From Streptomyces olivochromogenes (GTDB lineage Bacteria > Actinomycetota > Actinomycetes > Streptomycetales > Streptomycetaceae): a DNA stretch of 64,000 nucleotides. Positions 26,859 through 34,711 of the stretch are shown here, in pieces. The notes beneath the pieces are model-generated. The model did not search any database. It saw nothing but the letters and a program-made list of their open reading frames with translations, and was not told the DNA's origin. Positions within the stretch are counted from its first letter, which is position 1. Every line of letters starts with the position of its first letter. Both the position numbers and the translations under genes were made by a program. The stretch spans positions 25,263 to 89,262 of the forward strand of contig NZ_KQ948476.1 in NCBI RefSeq assembly GCF_001514115.1, given 5' to 3'.

Positions 26859-27424
26859 CCGATTCGGATCACCGCTCCACTCAGAATGGTCTTCACCGCA
26901 AGTACCGGGTTGAGAGGCTCGACGAGTTCCTTGGTGGCGACGGCTACGAGGCGCGCGGGCACATCACCGTCCAGCAGGGCGCTCACGTACTCGATGGCCT
27001 CCGCAGGCGAGAGCACAGGCAGCCTCCGGCGCAGTGTCCGCGCAGCGTGCATGCGTCTGCGCGTAGCGGCGACTCCGCAGAGCTCATCGTGCAGGTCGTC
27101 TACTGCGGTACGCACCGGCAGCCCACGTATCCGGGCCCGGTAGTCGGTCTCCCACTCCCCTGTTTTCGCGGAGACGACGCCGATCTGGTGTAGTCCCCCG
27201 TCGACGCGGTCGACCAGGTACGGCCCATTACCGACCAGCATGTACCTCGAGTTCCGAGTGCGTACGAACTCCTCGGACTGCCAGGAGACGATCCACACCA
27301 GTTCGTGCTCCTCGACGCGAACCACAGCCATCCGTATCGCGTCCACACTCACAGCCCGCCACTGCTGATAGTCGCGCTCCAGCTGTTCTTCGACAGCCCG
27401 AACGGCGGCTTCTCGCTCGATCAC
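26840..27424 (-). CDS. YrhB/Imm35-like protein
   Basis: A 194-residue protein with VIEREAAVRAVEEQLERDYQ at the start, RMAVVRVEEHELVWIVSWQS, VGNGPYLVDRVDGGLHQIGV, and TGEWETDYRARIRG. I recognise this as the YrhB domain (Imm35 clan), a predicted immunity protein fold, followed by a helical C-terminal half (LRRRLPVLSPAEAIEYVSAL). The GTG at 27424 is the conserved family start; the open frame further upstream encodes unrelated sequence. It is intact and isolated from any toxin gene. Confidence 0.65.
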   Translation of the reverse strand: MIEREAAVRAVEEQLERDYQQWRAVSVDAIRMAVVRVEEHELVWIVSWQSEEFVRTRNSRYMLVGNGPYLVDRVDGGLHQIGVVSAKTGEWETDYRARIRGLPVRTAVDDLHDELCGVAATRRRMHAARTLRRRLPVLSPAEAIEYVSALLDGDVPARLVAVATKELVEPLNPVLAVKTILSGAVIRIGQRPDG

Positions 27425-27539
27425 GCGTGCAGCATCCCGTACCGACCCCTCTGCGGACCAGCGAATTCGCACGGCCAAGCGCCACGTACGAGGGGCTGAC
27501 GGACCTTCTTGCTCAGGAATACGACAGCAGCGGAACAAG

Positions 27540-27623
27540 TGCTCTGCGCCAGTACCCAAAGCAGGCGAAAATCCCGTGAGGTGAGTACTCCCCAGCCCGT
27601 TCGGGGCCGGTCCTGCGTGTCAT
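27540..27623 (-). pseudogene. N-terminal stub of an MFS transporter
   Basis: From ATG 27623 the minus strand reads MNDTQDRPRTGWGVLTSRDF, then RLLWVLAQSTC, the usual opening of actinobacterial MFS exporters. After about 28 codons the similarity ends where the YrhB-bearing segment begins. It marks a deletion or insertion junction at the border of the decay zone. Confidence 0.5.
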
Positions 27624-27860
27624 TCATCGGGTCCTCCACCCGAGGCACCATGCCGTGATCAACCCCAACCGGTCGTAGTGGTTGAGGAGTTGGCCTCATA
27701 CCGGGCGACGGCCCGGTGCCGAGCGCACCCGGGACCTCGTTCACTCCGAGTTCACTCCGAAGAGTTGTTTCCCCGCCGGTCGAGGCGAACGGAGCATGCG
27801 GCGCGCTCCTCGGGGGAGAACCAGTGGCGTACGCGAAAGTCGACATCAAGGAGGCCGCGC

Positions 27861-28532
27861 GTGTCCGATGTCGTCTTCACCGCGGACTTCGCCTCGACGC
27901 GGCAGTGGGTCGCGGGGCATTCCTGGGCCTATCCCGACGGCGGCCCCGTCAACCCGGACGACGACAAGCTCGACTACCTGGTCCCCGACCCCGACCACAG
28001 CCGCACCGGCACCTTCCGCGCCACCCGGCGCCCGGACGGCAGATGGAACACCGGCCTTCTGACGACCGAGGACAGCGACGACGGTTTCCTCCTGTGTGCG
28101 GGGGACGTGCTGGAGACCCGGGTGAGACTCCCCACGCAGATCGGCGCCTGGCCGGCCATCTGGACATGGCGGGACGGAGACCAGGAGGTCGACGTCTTCG
28201 AGTACCACCCCGACCATCCCGATCTGCTGGAACTCTCCAACCACGTGCGCGGCGGGCACCGCTACTACCGCGACGAGGCCGTCCAGCCGGGTGCCTGGGT
28301 GAACCTGCGCGTCGAGTTCGGTGCCCGTTCCGTCGTCTGGTGGGTCAACGGCAATCGCGCCTACGCCGACCGGCGGGGCGTAGGGCGGAGCTGGCACGCC
28401 CACCTCATCGTCAACCTGTCCGTCTGCGCGGGGCGTTACCACCCACCACCGGCCGGCGGGGTCTCCGAGATGGCGTTCGAGGTGGCACAGCTACTCGTCC
28501 ACCGACCGAGCATGCTCGGCGACGGCCTCTAG
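27861..28532 (+). CDS. GH16-like beta-glucanase/concanavalin-fold protein, cytoplasmic
   Basis: A 223-residue protein. Glu109-x-Asp111-x-x-Glu114 in EVDVFEYHPDHPD matches the GH16 catalytic pattern E-x-D-x-x-E; flanking segments (IGAWPAIWTW before, WVNLRVEFGARSVVWWVNG after) fit the jelly-roll strands. No signal peptide is present, unlike most secreted GH16 enzymes, so it is either exported another way or acts on an internal or imported glycan. GTG 27861 has AAGGAGG six bases upstream. It is the first intact gene right of the decay zone. Confidence 0.7.
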   Translation: MSDVVFTADFASTRQWVAGHSWAYPDGGPVNPDDDKLDYLVPDPDHSRTGTFRATRRPDGRWNTGLLTTEDSDDGFLLCAGDVLETRVRLPTQIGAWPAIWTWRDGDQEVDVFEYHPDHPDLLELSNHVRGGHRYYRDEAVQPGAWVNLRVEFGARSVVWWVNGNRAYADRRGVGRSWHAHLIVNLSVCAGRYHPPPAGGVSEMAFEVAQLLVHRPSMLGDGL

Positions 28533-28710
28533 CGTCGCCACACGACCGGCCGCGACACCGAGACACCCCACACACGCGACACCGTCGCACCCCGCGCCCC
28601 GACGCCGTAGCACCCCGCTCGCCGCCCGCCTGTCGAAGATCAGGCGGGCGGCCGCAGGTCGCTCCTGACAGCACACGCGTGCGCGGTGCACGCGTGCTCA
28701 GTGACAAGCC

Positions 28711-31700
28711 TCAGCCGACCTCGATGAGCAGGTCGCCGCCCTCCACCTGCTGGATCCGGTTGATGGCCAACCTGGTCACCCGGCCGGCCTTCGGGGCGGT
28801 GATGGAGGCTTCCATCTTCATCGCCTCGATGGTGGCCACGGTCGCCCCGGCCTCCACCTCGTCGCCCTCGGCGACCGCGAGCGTCACCACACCGGCGAAC
28901 GGCGCCGCCACGTGCCCGGAGTTGGCCCTGTCAGCCTTCTCGGTCACCGGTACGTCGGAAGCCGCCGCGTTGTCGCGGACCTGGATCGGCCGCAGTTGGC
29001 CGTTCAAGGAGGACATCACGGTGCGCATCCCGCGTTCGTCCGCCTCGCCGATGGCCTGGAGCTCGATGAGGAGCCGCACGCCGGGCTCGAGGTCGACCGA
29101 GTACTCCTTGGCGGGGCGCAGCCCGTAGAAGAAGTCCTTGCTGTCCAGCACGCTGGTGTCACCGTACGCCTGGCGGCGGGTGTCGAAGTCGCGCGTCGGC
29201 CCGGGGAACAGCAGCCGGTTGAGGGTCGAACGCCGGGACTTCTCCAGGCCCGTACGGTCCTCGGCGGTCAGCTCCGGTACGGGCTTGGCCTCCGCGCGGC
29301 CTTGCAGCGCCTTGGTGCGGAAGGGCTCGGGCCAGCCGCCGGGCGGCGTGCCCAGTTCGCCGCGCAGGAAACCGATGACGGAGTCGGGGATGTCGAACCT
29401 GTCCGGTGTCGCCTCGAAGTCCTCCGGCGCCACCCCGGCACCCACCAGGTGCAGGGCGAGGTCACCGACGACCTTGGAGGAAGGGGTGACCTTGACCAGG
29501 TGGCCCAGGATGCGGTCGGCCGCCTCGTACATCGCCTCGATGTCCTCGAAGCGGTCACCGAGGCCGAGGGCGACCGCCTGAGTGCGCAGGTTGGACAGCT
29601 GGCCGCCGGGGATCTCGTGGTGGTAGACGCGTCCGGTCGGCGAGGCCAGGCCCGCCTCGAAGGGCGCGTAGATCCTGCGGACGCTCTCCCAGTACGGCTC
29701 CAGGTCACCGACGGCCCCCAGGTCCAGGCCGGTGGGCCGGTCGGAGTGGTCGGTGGCGGCGACGATCCCCGAAAGCGACGGCTGGGAGGTAGTGCCCGCC
29801 ATGGAGGCGACCGCGCCGTCCACCGCGTCGGCCCCGGCCTGGATCGCGGCGAGGTAGGTGGCGAGCTGACCGCCCGCGGTGTCGTGGGTGTGCAGGTGCA
29901 CCGGCAGGTCGAACTCGCGGCGCAGCGCCGACACGAGCGTGGCCGCGGCGGGTGCCCGCAGCAGACCGGCCATGTCCTTGACGGCCAGGACATGTGCGCC
30001 GGCCGCCACGATCTGCTCCGCGAGACGGAGGTAGTAGTCCAGGGTGTACAGCCGCTCCGACGGGTCGGACAGGTCGGAGGTGTAGCACAGGGCGACCTCG
30101 GCGATCGCCGTCCCGGTCTCGCGTACGGCGTCGATGGCCGGGCGCATCTGGCCGACGTCGTTGAGCGCGTCGAAGATGCGGAAGATGTCGATGCCGGTGG
30201 CCGCGGCCTCCTGGACGAAGGCGTCGGTCACCTCGGTCGGGTACGGCGTGTAGCCGACGGTGTTGCGGCCGCGCAGCAGCATCTGGAGGCAGATGTTGGG
30301 CACGGCCTCGCGCAGGGCCGCCAGGCGTTCCCAGGGGTCCTCGGCGAGGAAGCGCAGGGCGACGTCGTAGGTGGCGCCGCCCCAGCATTCCAGGGACAGC
30401 AGCTCGGGCAGCGTCCGGGCCACGGCCGGGGCGACGGCGAGGAGGTCCTTGGTGCGTACCCGGGTGGCGAGCAGGGACTGGTGGGCGTCGCGGAAGGTCG
30501 TGTCGGTGACACCGATGGTCGGCGACTCGCGCAACTGCCGGGCGAAGCCTTCCGGGCCGAGTTCGACGAGGCGCTGCCGGGAACCCGCGGGCGGCTCGCC
30601 GGCGGGCAGCGGCGGCAGCTTGGTGACCGGGTCGATCAGCTCGGGGCGTTCACCGTGCGGCTTGTTCACCGTGACGTCGGCGAGGTAGGTGAGCAGCTTG
30701 GTGCCGCGGTCGGCGGAGTGGCGGGCGGTGAGCAGGTGCGGCCGCTGTTCGATGAACGACGTCGTGACCCGCCCGGCCTGGAAGTCGGGATCGTCCAGGA
30801 CGGCTTGGAGGAACGGGATGTTCGTGGCGACGCCCCGGATGCGGAACTCGGCCACGGCACGCCGGGCGCGGCCGATCGCGGACTTGAAGTCCCGGCCCCG
30901 GCAGGTGAGCTTGACCAGCATCGAGTCGAAGTGCGCGCTGATCTCCGTACCCGCGTGGGTGGTACCGCCGTCCAGACGGATACCCGAGCCGCCCGGCGAA
31001 CGGTAGGCGCTGATCCGGCCGGTGTCCGGGCGGAAGCCGTTCGCCGGATCCTCGGTGGTGATACGGCACTGGAGAGCGGCCCCGCGCAGGGTGACCGTCT
31101 CCTGGGAGAGCCCGAGATCCGCCAGCGACTCGCCCGAGGCGATGCGCAGCTGGGCCTGGACGAGGTCGACGTCGGTGACCTCCTCCGTGACCGTGTGTTC
31201 CACCTGGATGCGCGGGTTCATCTCGATGAAGACGTGGTTGCCGTCGCGGTCGAGGAGGAACTCCACGGTGCCGGCGTTGCGGTAGCCGATCTCGCGGGCG
31301 AACCGCACCGCGTCGGCGCAGATCCGGTCCCGCAGCGCCGGATCGAGGTTCGGCGCGGGCGCCAGCTCGATCACCTTCTGGTGGCGGCGCTGCACCGAGC
31401 AGTCACGCTCGAACAGGTGGATGACGTTGCCCTGTCCGTCGGCGAGGATCTGCACCTCGATGTGGCGCGGATCGACGACCGCCTTCTCCAGGAAGACGGT
31501 GGGGTCGCCGAACGCCGACGTCGCCTCGCGGGAGGCCGCCTCGATGGACTCACGCAGTGTGGCCGGGTCCTCGACCCGCCGCATACCGCGCCCTCCGCCG
31601 CCCGCGACCGCCTTGACGAACACGGGAAAGCCGACGTCCTCGGCGGCGCGGACCAGTTCGTCGACGTCGGTGGAGGGTGCCGAGGAGCGGAGGACCGGCA

Positions 31701-32085
31701 CGCCGGCCGCCCGGGCGGCCGCCACGGCGCGGGCCTTGTTTCCCGTCAACTCGAGAGTGGCAGCGTCCGGGCCGACGAACGTGATGCCCGCCTCCTCGCA
31801 GGCGCGCGCCAGTTCCGGGTTCTCGGACAGGAACCCGTAGCCCGGGTAGACGGCGTCCGCACCCGCCTTGCGTGCGGCACGGACGACCTCCTCCACGGAG
31901 AGATAGGCCCGCACCGGGTGCCCGGGCTCGCCGATCTCGTAGGCCTCGTCGGCCTTCAGCCGGTGCAGCGAGTTGCGGTCCTCGTGAGGGAAGACGGCCA
32001 CGGTTCGCGCGCCCAGTTCATAGCCAGCGCGGAACGCGCGAATCGCAATCTCGCCGCGGTTGGCGACCAGCACCTTGCGGAACAT
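28711..32085 (-). CDS. pyc: Pyruvate carboxylase
   Basis: A 1124-residue single-chain pyruvate carboxylase making oxaloacetate from pyruvate, bicarbonate and ATP. The biotin carboxylase domain (residues 1-450) starts MFRKVLVANRGEIAIR and has the ATP-grasp loop VKAVAGGGGRGMRRV. The carboxyltransferase domain (about 530-800) has DTTFRDAHQSLLATRVRTKD and THDTAGGQLATYL. The C-terminal biotin carrier carries EAMKMEAS with biotinyl Lys1090. ATG 32085 is preceded by AAGGGA. It is a stand-alone anaplerotic gene of normal length, convergent with the GH16-like gene. Confidence 0.97.
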   Translation of the reverse strand: MFRKVLVANRGEIAIRAFRAGYELGARTVAVFPHEDRNSLHRLKADEAYEIGEPGHPVRAYLSVEEVVRAARKAGADAVYPGYGFLSENPELARACEEAGITFVGPDAATLELTGNKARAVAAARAAGVPVLRSSAPSTDVDELVRAAEDVGFPVFVKAVAGGGGRGMRRVEDPATLRESIEAASREATSAFGDPTVFLEKAVVDPRHIEVQILADGQGNVIHLFERDCSVQRRHQKVIELAPAPNLDPALRDRICADAVRFAREIGYRNAGTVEFLLDRDGNHVFIEMNPRIQVEHTVTEEVTDVDLVQAQLRIASGESLADLGLSQETVTLRGAALQCRITTEDPANGFRPDTGRISAYRSPGGSGIRLDGGTTHAGTEISAHFDSMLVKLTCRGRDFKSAIGRARRAVAEFRIRGVATNIPFLQAVLDDPDFQAGRVTTSFIEQRPHLLTARHSADRGTKLLTYLADVTVNKPHGERPELIDPVTKLPPLPAGEPPAGSRQRLVELGPEGFARQLRESPTIGVTDTTFRDAHQSLLATRVRTKDLLAVAPAVARTLPELLSLECWGGATYDVALRFLAEDPWERLAALREAVPNICLQMLLRGRNTVGYTPYPTEVTDAFVQEAAATGIDIFRIFDALNDVGQMRPAIDAVRETGTAIAEVALCYTSDLSDPSERLYTLDYYLRLAEQIVAAGAHVLAVKDMAGLLRAPAAATLVSALRREFDLPVHLHTHDTAGGQLATYLAAIQAGADAVDGAVASMAGTTSQPSLSGIVAATDHSDRPTGLDLGAVGDLEPYWESVRRIYAPFEAGLASPTGRVYHHEIPGGQLSNLRTQAVALGLGDRFEDIEAMYEAADRILGHLVKVTPSSKVVGDLALHLVGAGVAPEDFEATPDRFDIPDSVIGFLRGELGTPPGGWPEPFRTKALQGRAEAKPVPELTAEDRTGLEKSRRSTLNRLLFPGPTRDFDTRRQAYGDTSVLDSKDFFYGLRPAKEYSVDLEPGVRLLIELQAIGEADERGMRTVMSSLNGQLRPIQVRDNAAASDVPVTEKADRANSGHVAAPFAGVVTLAVAEGDEVEAGATVATIEAMKMEASITAPKAGRVTRLAINRIQQVEGGDLLIEVG

Positions 32086-32463
32086 CCTGGATCCCTTCGG
32101 CCTGCCGGTGACGAGGACCATGCTGTCGGTGACGCCCCCGTTATGCCATGTGAACCGGGCCACTCCCGTCCATGCCCCTCTCGGAACACCGTGAACTCGG
32201 GGTGGACCGGCCAGGGCGGACGTACGTCGTCGCCCGCACGGGTGGTTCCCGCCACCATCATGGTGCCCCGCGTGCCCCGACGGATGCGTACCTGCCGCCG
32301 TACGACGGGGTCTCGGGCGGCGTCCTCGTGCACCGTCGTCAAGAAGCAACCGTCGGCCGCGGTTGGCAGATTGTCGCCGTTGACCCGTATGTACGGCACA
32401 TGACAGCGTCGGCCCTGCCCGGGCGGCAGGCCCCGGGCACATCCGCAGAGGGGACCGATCAGC
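32086..32463. other. Divergent promoter region, no gene
   Basis: This holds the promoters of pyc (minus) and the secreted protein gene (plus). No ORF, RNA or strong palindrome is apparent. Confidence 0.4.
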
Positions 32464-32937
32464 ATGGGCGGCAGACGGGCCACGTACACGGTGGCGGCGA
32501 CCACAACAGCCGCACTTCTTCTCGGAGTCTCGGGCACGGCGGCCGCGGCCGCCGCCGGGCCTTCCCCGGCCGCGACACCCCCGGCAGCCGTGCACGCCTT
32601 GGGCCAGAGCGACTTCTCCCCGGAGGAGGAGGCGCACCTGCGGGAGGTGGCCGCCTCCATCTGGAACGCCGACCTGGCCGCGGGCTGGAACATGAACCCC
32701 GACGTCGCCGACGTCCTCTCCCAGGCGACCGGGGAGATCCTCCGGTGCTCCGAGGCCTTCGCGCTGGTGCCCCGGCCGCCGGGTTTCCTCCCGGGCATCG
32801 GCTACCTGCTCAGTTACTGGAAGAACCTCAAGGACTACTTCCTCGTCGTGAAGGACAACCGGACCTATCGGGCCTGCGTGGTGACCGCGGCAGCGAACTA
32901 CCGGTCGGCGATCGAGATGGCGTCGATGGGCATCTGA
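32464..32937 (+). CDS. Secreted hypothetical protein
   Basis: A 157-residue protein with a Sec signal peptide: MGGRRATYTVAATTTAALLL then GVSGTAAAAAAG, cleavage likely near residue 29-31. The mature part after an Ala/Pro-rich linker is helical (DFSPEEEAHLREVAASIWNA) and has two cysteines (Cys99 region RCSEAF and YRACVV) that could pair. No family recognised. Start ATG 32464 is the only choice that gives a signal peptide. Confidence 0.7.
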   Translation: MGGRRATYTVAATTTAALLLGVSGTAAAAAAGPSPAATPPAAVHALGQSDFSPEEEAHLREVAASIWNADLAAGWNMNPDVADVLSQATGEILRCSEAFALVPRPPGFLPGIGYLLSYWKNLKDYFLVVKDNRTYRACVVTAAANYRSAIEMASMGI

Positions 32938-33112
32938 CCGGCCGGCTGTGACGCTCCGCCACAGACCGTTCCAGGTCTCCGGGTCGTGGGCCATAGGTGG
33001 CAGAGTGCCCCGCGCCCGCGTGTGCCTCCCGTCCTGTTCCCTCACCGCACTGCACAATCGCCCCTGGTCAAGACGTACGGAGACGTCTCGGTGGACTGAG
33101 AGGTCAGGGCTG

Positions 33113-33847
33113 ATGGACAGAGCGGGACATCCCGATCGCAGAGTTCTTCTCGTCGGCGGTCTCGTGGCCGCCACGGCCACGCTTGCGGGGTGTTCGCCGA
33201 CGATCGCGGCCTCGTCGGCGACCAGCGCTCCGCCACAACCGCCACCGACCACGCCCGCCGCGGCGTTCACCAGACTGATGGAAGGCAACGAGCGCTGGGT
33301 GAGCGGCGATCTTCGACATCCCGACCGCGATCCGGACCGGCGCGAGTTCGTGGCCGAGAAGCAGGAACCCTTCGGGTCGATCCTCTCCTGCATCGACTCC
33401 CGGGTACCGCCCGAACTCCTCTTCGACACCGGTCTGGGTGACCTGTACGTGATGCGCACGGGCGGGGAGGCCATCGGTCCGGTGGTCACCGGTTCCGTGG
33501 AGTACGGGCCCATGACGAGCGGCACTCCGCTCATCGTGGTGCTCGGGCATCAACGCTGCGGCGCCATCGAGGCGGCGTACAAGTCCATCCGTGACGGCAA
33601 ACCGCTGCCCGGCAATCTGGAGGCGATCGCCAAGGCCCTGCGTCCGGCGTACGAGCAGGCGGTCCATGGGGGCGGTGCCGACCTGGTGGATTCCATGGCC
33701 CGAGCGCAGGTCACGCTGACCGCTGCCGACCTGCGCTCCAATCAGGACCTGGCCCCTCTCGTGAAGAAGGGTGCCCTCGCCGTGGTCGGCGCCTACTACT
33801 CGCTCGACACCGGCAAGGTGGAAGTCCTGGCCGGAGCGCCCGCCTGA
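33113..33847 (+). CDS. Beta-carbonic anhydrase, lipoprotein
   Basis: A 244-residue zinc enzyme for CO2/bicarbonate interconversion, exported. The N-terminus has twin arginines (DRRVLLVGG) and the lipobox LAGC with Cys27 as the lipidation site, then a Ser/Pro linker. The beta-class zinc ligands are Cys93-x-Asp95-x-Arg97 (SCIDSRVP) and His146-x-x-Cys149 (GHQRCG). ATG 33113 gives the complete signal. A surface carbonic anhydrase would hydrate CO2 outside the cell; the proximity to pyruvate carboxylase, which uses bicarbonate, is suggestive only. Confidence 0.9.
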   Translation: MDRAGHPDRRVLLVGGLVAATATLAGCSPTIAASSATSAPPQPPPTTPAAAFTRLMEGNERWVSGDLRHPDRDPDRREFVAEKQEPFGSILSCIDSRVPPELLFDTGLGDLYVMRTGGEAIGPVVTGSVEYGPMTSGTPLIVVLGHQRCGAIEAAYKSIRDGKPLPGNLEAIAKALRPAYEQAVHGGGADLVDSMARAQVTLTAADLRSNQDLAPLVKKGALAVVGAYYSLDTGKVEVLAGAPA

Positions 33848-33930
33848 CAGGGCCGAGCCGCTGGCGGAGGGCACGGCCCGCATGACAGGGTCAGCCTGAT
33901 CGGACACAGGCGGGCGACGAGGATGAGTTC

Positions 33931-34503
33931 ATGGATGCACAGACGTGGGACGCGCTGGTGGAGTCGATGAAGAGCGCGTACTCCGCGGGGCTCGCCGAGG
34001 GTGCCGTGCCACGGCCGGTCATCATGCCGCTGGTGCGCGGCGAGTTGGTCGGCCTGATCTGGGTGCGGCCGACCGAGCCCGGCAAGGACGCGCTCACCGG
34101 CATCGCCGAACTCGCGAACATCGCCGCGGCGGCCGGGGCCGACGAGGTCGTTCTCGCCTGGGAGACCCACGACGTCGCCACCGCCTGCCAGTTGCCGATC
34201 ACCGGCCCGGTGCCCTGTCTGAACATGGTGCACGCCACGAAGGACGGCCATGTGCTGCACCAGTTCCCCTACACCGAACAGCCCCAGGCGCACTCCCCCG
34301 AGGGTCGGGGCTCGGCCGAGCCCGCATGGCTGCCCGCCATCGAGCCACAGCCGGGCGGCGAGTTGGTCCTTCCCGTCCGGGCCGCGGTCGACTACTCCTT
34401 CATCCCGCTCGAACTGGACCATCCCTCCCCGTTCGGCGTCACCGTCGTCCTCATGGAAGAAGACGGCTACAACGTCCGCCTGAACGAGGCGTTCGCCGGC
34501 TGA
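33931..34503 (+). CDS. Hypothetical soluble protein
   Basis: A 190-residue cytoplasmic protein: MDAQTWDALVESMKSAYSAG, PRPVIMPLVRGELVGLIWVR, IAELANIAAAAGADEVVLAW, and a Pro-rich C-terminal half ending in EEDGYNVRLNEAFAG. It looks like a single alpha/beta domain with no catalytic motif I can name. ATG 33931 lies after GACGAGGATGAG. It is probably monocistronic; a tandem repeat follows its stop. Confidence 0.6.
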   Translation: MDAQTWDALVESMKSAYSAGLAEGAVPRPVIMPLVRGELVGLIWVRPTEPGKDALTGIAELANIAAAAGADEVVLAWETHDVATACQLPITGPVPCLNMVHATKDGHVLHQFPYTEQPQAHSPEGRGSAEPAWLPAIEPQPGGELVLPVRAAVDYSFIPLELDHPSPFGVTVVLMEEDGYNVRLNEAFAG

Positions 34504-34519
34504 CCGCGACCTCGGCAGA

Positions 34520-34570
34520 ACGGTGACCTCCGCAGGACGGTGACCTCCGCAGGACGGTGACCTCCGCACC
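34520..34570 (+). repeat. Three tandem copies of a 17-bp unit
   Basis: ACGGTGACCTCCGCAGG occurs at 34520-34536 and 34537-34553, and with two changed end bases at 34554-34570. It lies in the intergenic space after the hypothetical gene. It could be slippage-derived or a protein-binding cluster. Confidence 0.85.
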
Positions 34571-34711
34571 CGTCGCGTGGGCGGTCTGTACGCCGCGGGC
34601 ATGATCCGCCTGGGTGGATCATGAGCAGAGGTCGTGTTCGGATGACGTCGCTCCGGAAGAGACGTCACACTCGGTGGGGCGTAGGCCTGTCGACAGGAGG
34701 TGGGCGGGCAC

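Noticed and set aside
28912-32403. A very long open frame on the plus strand opposite pyruvate carboxylase
   Set aside because: It is an antisense shadow caused by GC-rich third positions; it has no domain, a repetitive Gly/Arg/Val composition, and pyruvate carboxylase on the other strand has all its motifs.
32464-33847. The secreted hypothetical protein and the carbonic anhydrase as one operon
   Set aside because: 175 bp separates them, and nothing else links their functions.
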